NCBI GenBank assembly: GCA_028378565.1
Contig: JAONMX010000007.1
Location: 1 to 49,817, forward strand
From: Bacteriovoracaceae bacterium
GTDB lineage: Bacteria > Bdellovibrionota > Bacteriovoracia > Bacteriovoracales > Bacteriovoracaceae
DNA length: 49,817 nucleotides
Reading direction: 5' to 3'
The notes under the pieces are model-generated. The model saw nothing but the letters and a program-made list of their open reading frames with translations. It had not been told where the DNA came from and made no database searches. This document shows, in pieces, positions 1-7,449 of this stretch; positions within the stretch are counted from its first letter, which is position 1; the number at the start of each line of letters is the position of its first letter. Position numbers and translations under genes: made by a program.

Positions 1-1434
1 TTTTCTTACAGAAGGAGGAAGGTCTGACACGCTAGTAAGTCCACTTGATGTCGATGATTGAATATCAACAATTCCAGTCGCGAATACGTGTGCTTCTTTT
101 ATATGATTTTTTTCGATTAGTGAAGATAGATAAGGGGACACCTCTTGAGATCTTCTAATTACAGCGTATTCTAAATCGATTTCTCCAGAAAGCATTTTAA
201 AATTTCTTTCAATAGCATCTTCCCCATATATAGCAATAGGCTTTGTTTGCTCAAATCTAGACACCGCTTCAAGATAGTCAATTGAAGTATTGAGATCGAT
301 AGCTGGTATAACCATGACCTTTGACTTAAGTTCTTCAGGTAATTCATCTATAATGGCATTTATAAATGAAGCCCTCTCATTCACGCTATAACTCGCTGTT
401 TTTCTTGAAGAAAGAAAAGGTGCAATATATATTTTATCTAATCCTAATGCTTTTATACTTGCAGTAATTGCGAGAGCACTTCCTTTATTCATAGGATCAA
501 AAGATCCAGTGTACACTCCCACTTTAAGACCACTTGCAACGCTTAAAGGTAATAACCTCTCTCCCATTAAGCTCTCAAGAAATACTGTATAAAAACCTTT
601 ATATTTATCAGGTACTTCTGTATTTTCAATTATCCAACGTATCATCGCATCAATCTGTCCGCCTTTCGATTGAATATCTTTAAATTCAAAGTTAACAACG
701 GTTTCTATATTAAGGTGAGGTAAGTGATTTCGAACAATAGTTTCGAATGTCTCAAGAAGTGAACTTTGATTATAGCTATTATTACGGTATAGATTATTAC
801 TACGTATATAGCCTTTAACTTCATCAGTCAGAAGACCGTCTAGCGGAAGATCATCCCGGATTGCGTTTCGCACGACAGTAGATGATATTCCCTCTATACC
901 ATCAAGCTGATCTGAAAACACTCTAGATACATTAGACGGTATATAGTCACTCTCTTGCCCTGGTCGTTCAAAAGACAAAAAGTCGAGATCTTTCATATCA
1001 CCGAGCATTTCATAATTTTTCTTTAAAACGTCTTCACCAACAGCCAGTACAACTTTTCGATTATGCCTTCTACTAACTTCTTCTACAAAAGCCCTTCTTC
1101 CTTCTGAAGGTTCCCTAATAATGTGAACTCTTGGATTATCTTTAAAGGCCGTTGATAACATTTCAATACGTTCTCTAATTGAAGCATTAAAATTCTTGCC
1201 AGTATTATGATTTATACTAATATAGACAGGACCTGTTGTTCTTGACGCAACCTCCTCCGCTATTTTGATGTGACCGATTGTTGGTGGGTCAAAGGAGCCT
1301 GAGTACCAAACGACATCATCTGAAAATAAGTTCTTGCTTGAACTAATTTCTCTAAAGTTATCATGATGAACATGAGTACATCCAATAATAAAAGAGAGAA
1401 AGAAAAAGCCAATAAGTTTCATTAAGTTGTGCAT
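1..1434 (-). CDS. Lipoprotein with two tandem NadD/CoaD-like nucleotidyltransferase domains (3' end beyond window)
   Basis: I translated the reverse strand from ATG 1434; the frame stays open for 478 codons to base 1. An in-frame ATG at 1422 is an alternative start. The N-terminus is a lipoprotein signal (hydrophobic run ending FIIGC, Cys at residue 19 from ATG 1434). Domain 1 shows the cytidylyltransferase-like motif GSFDPPTIGHI (about residues 46-56), then ISSTVVR near residue 205 and a closing YIRSNNLY-type segment, all typical of NadD (nicotinate-mononucleotide adenylyltransferase) and related enzymes. Domain 2 starts at YTGSFDPMNKGSA, where the catalytic GH is replaced by GS, and the later ISSxxxR motif is degenerate (SSTSSGLTS), so it is probably inactive. 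NadD is normally a ~200-residue single-domain cytosolic enzyme, so the tandem arrangement and predicted export are unusual. Family membership is well supported; substrate and role are unknown. Confidence 0.85.
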   Translation of the reverse strand, partial: MHNLMKLIGFFFLSFIIGCTHVHHDNFREISSSKNLFSDDVVWYSGSFDPPTIGHIKIAEEVASRTTGPVYISINHNTGKNFNASIRERIEMLSTAFKDNPRVHIIREPSEGRRAFVEEVSRRHNRKVVLAVGEDVLKKNYEMLGDMKDLDFLSFERPGQESDYIPSNVSRVFSDQLDGIEGISSTVVRNAIRDDLPLDGLLTDEVKGYIRSNNLYRNNSYNQSSLLETFETIVRNHLPHLNIETVVNFEFKDIQSKGGQIDAMIRWIIENTEVPDKYKGFYTVFLESLMGERLLPLSVASGLKVGVYTGSFDPMNKGSALAITASIKALGLDKIYIAPFLSSRKTASYSVNERASFINAIIDELPEELKSKVMVIPAIDLNTSIDYLEAVSRFEQTKPIAIYGEDAIERNFKMLSGEIDLEYAVIRRSQEVSPYLSSLIEKNHIKEAHVFATGIVDIQSSTSSGLTSVSDLPPSVRK

Positions 1435-1561
1435 TACTTACTTAACGGTAAGTTGATACAAATATTTATAAAAATAGCCTGTTTTTATGAAATAACGTAA
1501 CATTTGTTTGTATGTAAGTTGTGACAGGCCATAACCCACTGAAAACAGTCCGGTATAAGTA

Positions 1562-2578
1562 GAAAAAGAGCATTATTTAAGACGAGCTAGATAAAAATAT
1601 ACTTTACAATTAGAGACGTGATCTTCTTTTTTTATTGAGCATCTACCAATGAATCAAATCACCCCTTCACTTATTACATCTTGGGTGAACAGTAATGTAA
1701 AAATGTTTAAAGAAAAGAGTCATACTTCTGTAAGAGGCAATGCAAGACGGTGTACTTTAGATAATGAGATAAACCTAATGAAAACTATATTTAACTGGTA
1801 TAAGCAATCGATTGAGTTTGAGCAAGAGGCAATAAACTTGACTTGTCCAATACGTAAAGAACATAAAAAGAAAGGTATAATCAAACCAAAACCAATTAAA
1901 GATATGAATATTACTATCGAAGATGCTTTTAGTTTTTTCGATATACTTCCGCAACCCTTTTCTGATTTAGCAAAACTTCAATATTTTACGGCAAGTCGTA
2001 TTGGTGAGGTCGCTGGCCTTCAATGGAATAGAATCAATATAGATAAAAACCGTATGATAATCATGGAAACTTGTAATTGGGACATGCAGAGCAAAACTTA
2101 TGTCGGGCTCAACCCTACTCCAAAGAATAAAACTCCACGAGTCGTACATATAACAGCTCAAATTAGAGCCATATTAGAGCGTAGAGAGGCTTTTAAGATA
2201 GAAGGCAATAACTTTGTATTTCACATCGATGGAAAGCCTCTAAACTACGGTACAATTCTAGTTAATTACCGTAAAGCACAAAGAAAAACTGACCTAACTT
2301 GTTCTGGTACTCATGTTTTAAGACACGGCATGGCAAAGCTAGCTCGTAGAGTTGGTGGTGGCTTGGATGCAGTGATTGCAATGACAGGGCACAAAGATAT
2401 TAAATTGGCAGATCATTACTCAAAATTGGACAATGAGTATCAGAAAGAAGTCTCAATTAACATTATGGATAAAATCTCTTTAGCATTAAACAAAAATAAA
2501 ACTAAAGATACTATATTAAAGTTTCCTGAGAAAAAACTCACACTTGTTAAAAGCAACTTTGCAAATACTACTAATTAG
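1562..2578 (+). pseudogene. 5'-decayed tyrosine recombinase (phage-type integrase)
   Basis: An open frame runs from ATG 1649 to 2578 (309 residues). It matches the intact integrase at 7446-8708 nearly end to end from that protein's residue 104 onward. The catalytic domain is complete: Arg in SRIGEVAGLQW, HVLRH, and the C-terminal GHKDIKLADHYSK bearing His and the nucleophilic Tyr. The N-terminal ~100 residues (arm-binding/SAM-like region) are missing. Upstream of ATG 1649, codons reading EHLP extend the homology, then an in-frame TGA at 1619 interrupts, and an LRRAR-like scrap resembling the intact protein's WLRRYE persists in another frame near 1575-1595. No ribosome-binding site precedes ATG 1649. 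This is therefore a degraded gene, although a truncated protein could still be expressed. It lies 4 bases from the convergent channel gene. Confidence 0.8.
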
Positions 2579-2582
2579 ATAA

Positions 2583-4001
2583 TCATTTTCTGTTTATTAA
2601 AGTGTAACTACTTCCTGCTGATTGTAATTCAAAGCAAGTTAGATGATCAGAAGGTGCCTTAAATGATTCTTCAATTTCTTTTTCGGCACCTTCTATACTC
2701 TTAAACTCATTAAACTGGAACGTTAAGGTTGAGCCATACTTGTCTTGAACTAATTTATTTAATTTGTACTTCAAGTCATTTATGTCTAAGAAAAAGTAAC
2801 TTTTACTAGGTAGAGCCATCTGACCATCGTAGTATTTAACTCTCTTGTCTGGCAGTATTGTAAGACCTGCACCGCCATCACAGTAAATGAATCTAAAATT
2901 ATAAAGCACTGTATCTTTGTACTTGACCCAGAAGTCAGTGGCTTGTCCTTGGCTATTAGGATAAATTTTTGTCCAAGGCACATCAAAGTTACTTGTTGAT
3001 ACCCCTTCCATTATTTTGAAATCTGGATTCGGAATATAGTACAACATATCAATGCCTGCTTGAGGATCAGTTGATTTTGTCCAGTTATCTTTATCTCCGA
3101 GGTACTTTTCTAATTCTTTCCATGGTCTTGAAAACAAATTTACAATGTAACCAAAAAAACTTGCAGAGAATAAGCCTATTAAAACAACACCAAAAAAAGA
3201 CTCTATTATTGCCCATGTCCTAGTTGCCGTAGTTATTGGAGTAATGTCACCATAACCAACGGTCATAAAGGTAATTCCACTATAATAAAAAAATATTTTA
3301 AACCTATTAAACCAGTCATTAAATATAGGTTTGCCCTCAACCATGAGTTTATAAGCATTTGTAATATTAGCAGTTGGTATAACTCTAAACACTGGCCAAT
3401 CACTTGATGAAGAGATGGAAGTTTTATCAGTTTCTATATTTAATAAGTTCATAGTAATAATATCTAAGCCTTTATGTGGCCCAGTAATATTAGTATTATT
3501 TTTATAATCTGCCTTTATCTCGTATAAGGGGTTATCAGAGGGATAAGGGATGTAAGGTATAAATTGTGCGAGTACCATTTTATTTGAATTACTATAATTT
3601 GTGTAATCAAGTTCTATTACTCCAACATCTTCTGTCTTGTTTTCTTTGTGAAAACTATATTTTATTACGTATCTAATTTTTAATAAATTATCGGAAAAGT
3701 CTTTAAAAGAAACCTTAACATCAGAAACTGCATACAATTTACCCAGTACACTATTTATACTCTCTAATGGTTGTTTATATTTTATAAAACACGAACCGTC
3801 TTTAATTACCAAAGTGTAGATACTGTCATCACTTAATCAAAGGTCATGCAAAGTATCACTTACTGCTTGTTGTTGGTATGAGCTACCACTTATAACATTT
3901 ACGACAAAACTTTCAGGAATTGCGGTATAAGACAAGGCAAAGGTAATAATAGTAATTGGTATAAAAAATAAATATGTATAAAAACTTAAAAATATATTCA
4001 T
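2583..4001 (-). pseudogene. Two-TM potassium channel with in-frame TGA stop at codon 55
   Basis: The channel pore is unmistakable: a pore helix, then TVGYGD selectivity filter (residues 247-252 counting from ATG 4001), then a hydrophobic TM2 (about 261-287) and a ~190-residue C-terminal domain. The natural start is ATG 4001, preceded by a GGAG Shine-Dalgarno sequence 8 bases upstream and encoding a hydrophobic first segment (residues 3-25). Codon 55 (3837-3839) is TGA, after which the same frame continues without interruption to 2583. The only downstream start-like codon before the pore domain is TTG 3812, which has no ribosome-binding site. TGA is an ordinary stop elsewhere here. If TGA were read, the product would be 472 residues with an unusually long extracytoplasmic loop between TM1 and the pore. 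Most likely a recently inactivated cation channel gene; readthrough or a sequencing error cannot be excluded. Confidence 0.75.
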
Positions 4002-4139
4002 ATAGTAGTCTCCGTATATTAGTGCTAACCAAGCTTTACTACACTACAATAAAATTGTAAGTTCAATTATAGTTCTACTGAGAGTTATACTCCTTATAAA
4101 GATAGCAAAAAACGTAATAATATTAGAGAGATACAACCC

Positions 4140-4258
4140 ATGCCAGAGTTACCCGAAGTGAAAAAGGCATCTTTTCAAAACTCAAGCAAAACCTCTACTT
4201 ACCAGTTTTAAAAGGCTTCCCCGTCATTTTTAATTTCACTCGTCTTCACTCATTTTAA
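4140..4258 (+). pseudogene. Frameshifted 5' remnant of a mutM/fpg-like gene
   Basis: ATG 4140 begins with codons for MPELPEV, the diagnostic N-terminus of formamidopyrimidine-DNA glycosylase (Pro2 and Glu3 are the catalytic residues of the family). Adding back one G after the GTG codon at 4158-4160 restores a frame continuing EKGIFSKLKQNLYLPVLKG and beyond, which aligns with the start of intact MutM at 8792 (VETIRKQLSEYLPLKITK) before a stop at 4256-4258. It therefore looks like about 39 codons of a second, diverged mutM copy, truncated at its 3' side and carrying a 1-base deletion. It sits directly left of the 22-bp repeat that bounds the integrative element, with intact mutM directly right of the partner repeat. 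Confidence 0.7.
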
Positions 4259-4271
4259 CTTTTTTTAATGG

Positions 4272-4293
4272 AAAAGGTTGGCATGGTTGGCAT
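4272..4293 (+). repeat. Candidate left attachment site (attL-like repeat)
   Basis: This 22-nt site consists of AAAAGG followed by two TTGGCAT heptamers separated by GG. It differs from the copy at 8719-8740 only by two compensating 1-base shifts in G runs. It lies 14 bases right of the mutM remnant and 29 bases left of the HNH gene's stop codon. Confidence 0.55.
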
Positions 4294-4322
4294 AATTTTT
4301 AAAAAGAAAAACCAAATATACT

Positions 4323-5234
4323 TTAGGAATTACTCTTACCTAAATTACAACTTGAGCATAAAGTCTGTAAGTTACATACTTCGGTCTCTCCACCCTTGCT
4401 CCAAGGAACAATATGATCGATATGAAGTTCAATTAAACTATCTTTAGCAGGACTTGCACCACAATATTGACATGAAAAATTATCCCTTTTCATTACTTGA
4501 AATCGTTGCTTTAAATTTGCAATCCGATTACTTCTCTTTTTAGGTTTCTCTAAAGGTTTCTTTTTGATAACAGTTTTTGTATGTGGTTTGATATGCTTCT
4601 TTTTTACAATGGTTTTAGAAGTTGGCAGCTCCTCAAGACTATTAATGTATTCTACAAACTTTTCCAATGCAATTCTCCAAGAACCAAATTTACGCTCATA
4701 TGAAGAAATATGTAACGTCGATAATGGCTGGATCATTTCTTGATATTTTGGTTGCCTTCCAAGCGTTTGCCATACATGAAAAATATTTTCAAAGTAATCT
4801 TCTTCAGAAGAGTTATAAACTCTTCCTACTTCTAAGCCTGCAGCAATTTTCGCGTTATTCCAACCTCCAAACCGTTTACAAATTGCAGAAGAACCAAACT
4901 TACCATGTTTATCATAGTCCTTTATTGTTACAGATTTTCTATCTATTTTTTCTCTAACTCTTTTCAAATCTTCAATTAATTCTTTTTCTGGTATTTTAGT
5001 TTCTACTAGCCCACCACCCCAAGGGCGTTTAGACTTTTTTAAACCTGCTTCATCTAGACTATTCTCCCATGAACCAAATCTTTTTTTTAATGTCTGGTAT
5101 GAGTACTGGCCATACTCTTTGTATTCTTTAATCGTTACCGTTTCTTTTTGTAGAGTTTTTGCTACATTCATTAAATCTTCTAAGAGATCTTCACTTCCAA
5201 TTTGCTTATTTTTCTCTACTAATTTAATTTTCAT
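4323..5234 (-). CDS. HNH endonuclease with homing-endonuclease-associated repeats
   Basis: The 303-residue product ends in a classic HNH nuclease module (about residues 240-303): a CxxC zinc pair (CQYC), the catalytic HIDHIVPWSKGG segment, the CNLQTLCSSCN segment with the second zinc CxxC, and a final Asn/Lys-rich end. Ahead of it are at least three copies of a ~33-residue unit of the form (S/T)VTIKxYxxxGxxxxxxxxxRFGxWxxAxxxAGL, about residues 34-66, 101-133 and 170-205. This matches the DNA-binding repeat found beside HNH domains in phage and homing endonucleases. A Lys-rich linker joins the two parts. It is the distal minus-strand gene of the element, downstream of the toxin-antitoxin pair. 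Likely a DNA-cutting enzyme that helps the element spread or competes with other elements; the target site is unknown. Confidence 0.85.
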   Translation of the reverse strand: MKIKLVEKNKQIGSEDLLEDLMNVAKTLQKETVTIKEYKEYGQYSYQTLKKRFGSWENSLDEAGLKKSKRPWGGGLVETKIPEKELIEDLKRVREKIDRKSVTIKDYDKHGKFGSSAICKRFGGWNNAKIAAGLEVGRVYNSSEEDYFENIFHVWQTLGRQPKYQEMIQPLSTLHISSYERKFGSWRIALEKFVEYINSLEELPTSKTIVKKKHIKPHTKTVIKKKPLEKPKKRSNRIANLKQRFQVMKRDNFSCQYCGASPAKDSLIELHIDHIVPWSKGGETEVCNLQTLCSSCNLGKSNS

Positions 5235-5285
5235 AAAAAGTTTCTCATTTTCTTATTCAACACCAAGCATAATATGAACTTTCTT

Positions 5286-5624
5286 TTAATCTTCCACTTC
5301 GTACGTCGGCATCGAATTGTTCGGATAGACCATTTTATTCAACATCCGGTTATCAATCACATCCAAAAGATAAATGACAGTCACTTTACCTTTGACGACC
5401 TTGAAAAATAAGCGGTAGCGTCCATTTGAAAATGGCCATGATTGATCGCCGGTATTGGGATGCGGAGCAGGTGTATGAGGGTTTTGCTTGATGAACTCTT
5501 TGACCCTGTCGTGCTCTTCGTGAAATTTTTCAAGCTCATCAATGGACTTGGTTTGCTCAAAGATGAAATCTTCAATCTCCGTGAGTGTCTCAAGGTACTT
5601 CTTTGTAGCCTTTAATTGCGCCAT
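5286..5624 (-). CDS. RelE/ParE-family toxin
   Basis: A 112-residue basic protein whose second half reads as the RelE/ParE fold: a run of beta strands (GRYRLFFKVVKGKVTVIYLLDVIDNR) followed by a short tail. It starts two bases after the stop codon of the antitoxin gene, so the two are translationally coupled and co-transcribed. By family it would be an mRNA interferase or gyrase poison; the sequence alone does not decide which. Base composition looks more GC-rich than the flanking genes, consistent with separate transfer. Toxin identity rests on fold-like pattern, size and the partner gene. Confidence 0.8.
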   Translation of the reverse strand: MAQLKATKKYLETLTEIEDFIFEQTKSIDELEKFHEEHDRVKEFIKQNPHTPAPHPNTGDQSWPFSNGRYRLFFKVVKGKVTVIYLLDVIDNRMLNKMVYPNNSMPTYEVED

Positions 5625-5626
5625 TA

Positions 5627-5878
5627 CTAGGCCTTAAACCTTTTAAGGCGATCTTCGCTAGAAGGAACGTCTTCAACCTCACCATCAAGGATATTAGACA
5701 TGGATAAAAGCCGTCTTTGAAGCGACATGATCTCGATCTGCATCTTGGAGTAAGCTTCTTCATTCATCAGGACATAGCTCTCACCAGAGCGTCTTTGAAC
5801 CCTTATAGGTTCATTCTTAGCAAGCTCAAGATAGTCTTTCATTTCGGCCCGTAACTTCTTTGGATTTGTACTTTCCAT
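5627..5878 (-). CDS. Phd/YefM-family antitoxin
   Basis: An 83-residue protein: N-terminal LRAEMKDYLELAKNEPIRVQ and SGESYVLMNEEAY correspond to the Phd/YefM DNA-binding fold, followed by a helical segment (MSLQRRLLSM) and an acidic, probably disordered C-terminus that would wrap the toxin. ATG 5878 is preceded by an AGG five bases upstream. First gene of a two-gene operon with the toxin. A 14-bp perfect palindrome with a TGTACA core lies in its promoter, the sequence class known to be bound by YefM-type antitoxins, so autorepression is expected. Confidence 0.88.
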   Translation of the reverse strand: MESTNPKKLRAEMKDYLELAKNEPIRVQRRSGESYVLMNEEAYSKMQIEIMSLQRRLLSMSNILDGEVEDVPSSEDRLKRFKA

Positions 5879-5899
5879 AATAACCTCACAGTTATTAAT

Positions 5900-5928
5900 A
5901 TATTACCACTAGGTGTACACCTAAGCAA
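5900..5928 (-). promoter_or_regulatory. Toxin-antitoxin promoter with palindromic operator
   Basis: On the minus strand, TTGCTT (5928-5923) and TAATAT (5905-5900) are spaced by exactly 17 bases and fit -35/-10 elements 22 bases upstream of the antitoxin ATG. The perfect palindrome TAGGTGTACACCTA (5910-5923) fills most of the spacer, so a bound antitoxin would block RNA polymerase. The TGTACA core is the known YefM operator hexamer. Confidence 0.75.
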
Positions 5929-6102
5929 TACATCATTTCAGGCTATATAATTTTAATTACTTAGACTTCATTTTTTATGTATATTTTTCAAAATAATACT
6001 TGCCAAATTAGGTCTTTCTTTGATTAGGATAAATACTAATTTAATAATGCAAACTCTATGCACTATTTCTCACACATGGCCGGATAATATCCAAAATAGC
6101 CG

Positions 6103-6173
6103 AAGCCATAACGAAAACAAAATAGAGTCATTAACATGCTTTTAAAAAGTTGTTTTCGTACTCATGTTGGCTT
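6103..6173. repeat. Intergenic inverted repeat between divergent arms of the element
   Basis: ACGAAAACAA (6111-6120) is exactly complementary to TTGTTTTCGT (6150-6159), and an outer AAGCCA (6103-6108) pairs with TGGCTT (6168-6173). It lies in the 373-base gap between the antitoxin (start 5878) and the gene at 6252. The rest of that gap holds the toxin-antitoxin promoter, an AT-rich stretch (5940-6060) and the strong ribosome-binding site of the next gene. Possible binding site for the element's replication or recombination proteins, or an RNA hairpin in the leader. Confidence 0.55.
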
Positions 6174-6251
6174 TAATTTTCTCTAGCAACTGAGACATTC
6201 ACTATTTTGAAAAGCGATTTTTATTCTTATTTTCCTTAAGGAGGAAGTCGT

Positions 6252-6962
6252 ATGGGTATTTTTATACCGATGGATAACTATATGGTTATCCTTGAAGAAG
6301 TGGGTCGATGGAAGATTATCGGCATGAAGAAGCTCTACAACAGTTTAAACCTAGATTCATCTTACTCATTCTTTTGTCGCCAAGTCAGAAAGCTTGAACT
6401 TGAAGGCTTCATCAGATCAATTACTGGCTCAAGAAAAAGAAAGTATCTCACTCTCACGGCAAGCGGCAGTAAGCTTTCCCCTTACAATGCCCAGTTTGAT
6501 GAATCAGATGCTGAACTTAGTCATGATTTGATTGTCTCAAATGTCGTTGGTGAACTTAACAAATTTGAAACTCTAGGAGAGGGTCATGTTTTGCATGAAA
6601 GTGACTTCTTTCAAGTTGAACCTGATGGCCTGATTTACATTAACAAGGACGGCATTCATGGTTCTATGGCGATAGAAGTTGAATTAACTCAAAAGGCTAA
6701 ACCAAGAATTGCTAGTAAGTTTTCGGCCTATAAAAATGCTGACTGCTTTAATTACTGTCTCTACGTTTTCAATAAAGAAAGTGTCTACCATGCCTATAGG
6801 CGTAGGCTTGAACTTATGAATGAATCAGTTAGGGAAAAGATATTAATGATTTTAGACCCTAATTTATCCATAAGTCAGTTTAGCTATCGTGGAAGGCCAG
6901 TTTATTTTCGAGGCAAAGAGAGTTTATTTGAAGAATTGTTTGCCAATGAAAAGAGAGAATAA
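6252..6962 (+). CDS. Winged-helix/nuclease-like 'replication-relaxation' family protein
   Basis: The 236-residue product starts at ATG 6252 behind a strong AAGGAGG seven bases upstream. Residues ~10-75 look like a winged helix-turn-helix (a turn-helix ending in LELEGFIRSITGSRKRKYLTLT). A second domain follows with a PD-(D/E)xK-like signature: EPDGLI, then AIEVELTQK about 15 residues later. This two-part layout resembles proteins labelled replication-relaxation in plasmids and integrative elements, where they are thought to act in replication initiation or mobilisation. It is first in the plus-strand arm of the element, and inverted repeats flank it on both sides (6103-6173 and 7003-7153). The specific activity is not known; assignment is by pattern only. 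Confidence 0.6.
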   Translation: MGIFIPMDNYMVILEEVGRWKIIGMKKLYNSLNLDSSYSFFCRQVRKLELEGFIRSITGSRKRKYLTLTASGSKLSPYNAQFDESDAELSHDLIVSNVVGELNKFETLGEGHVLHESDFFQVEPDGLIYINKDGIHGSMAIEVELTQKAKPRIASKFSAYKNADCFNYCLYVFNKESVYHAYRRRLELMNESVREKILMILDPNLSISQFSYRGRPVYFRGKESLFEELFANEKRE

Positions 6963-7002
6963 GAGTTCTCACTGGGTTCAAATAGTCTTCACATTCAGTC
7001 AC

Positions 7003-7153
7003 GCTCTCCTTCGCATTGGCGTTTTTCCTTAATCATTTTGATTATTTGGCGGACGTGATTATTGACCCTCCCCCTCCAACGAAAAGGATGGGAAGGGTCA
7101 ATAAGTCACTGCAAATAAAAAATGATACGGAAAAGAAATGCGAAGGAGAGCGA
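7003..7153. repeat. Long nested inverted repeat (about 150 nt)
   Basis: The outer arms CGCTCTCCTTCGCAT (7003-7017) and ATGCGAAGGAGAGCG (7139-7153) pair perfectly over 15 bp. Inside, TTTTCC (7024-7029) pairs with GGAAAA (7130-7135) and ATCATTTT (7033-7040) with AAAATGAT (7120-7127). An apical stem joins GTGA (7056-7059) with TCAC (7107-7110) and TATTGACCCT (7061-7070) with AGGGTCAATA (7095-7104). It fills the 220-base gap between the replication-relaxation-like gene and the excisionase-like gene. There is no T-run after it on either strand, so it is not a simple terminator. Candidate origin, transfer site, structured leader RNA or cruciform. Confidence 0.8.
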
Positions 7154-7182
7154 AAAAAAATTAAAAGGTAAGGAAATCTATT

Positions 7183-7449
7183 ATGTTAGAGAATTTAAAA
7201 AATAATTACAAAGAAAGTATGAAGCGGTACGATGCGGGTAAGAATGAACAACAACTAGAGGCAAACTCTAGTATGCTCTTTAACAAGTTAATATGGGTGA
7301 TAGACGATGTATGTAGAGCTACTACATACAAGAAGGGAACGATTTACAACTTAGTCAGTAGTGGATCAATCCCTTATAGAAAACGACGAGGAAAGCTCTT
7401 TTTTATACCAAGTGAGATTTTGGCTTGGATTCAAGGAGCTAACTCATGA
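7183..7449 (+). CDS. Excisionase-like helix-turn-helix protein
   Basis: An 88-residue protein whose C-terminal half (WVIDDVCRATTYKKGTIYNL, then GSIPYRKRRGKLFFIPSEIL) is the HTH_17/MerR-like fold typical of excisionases: a helix-turn-helix followed by a wing with IPYRK and a terminal helix ending in W. ATG 7183 follows AAGGAAATCTATT. The stop codon overlaps the integrase start by four bases (ATGA at 7446-7449), so the two are coupled. The likely role is directing the integrase toward excision or regulating it. The N-terminal ~40 residues are an unassigned polar helix. Confidence 0.78.
   Translation: MLENLKNNYKESMKRYDAGKNEQQLEANSSMLFNKLIWVIDDVCRATTYKKGTIYNLVSSGSIPYRKRRGKLFFIPSEILAWIQGANS

Noticed and set aside
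7003-7153. Retron or CRISPR-like structure at the nested inverted repeat
   Set aside because: No reverse transcriptase gene or spaced direct repeats occur nearby.
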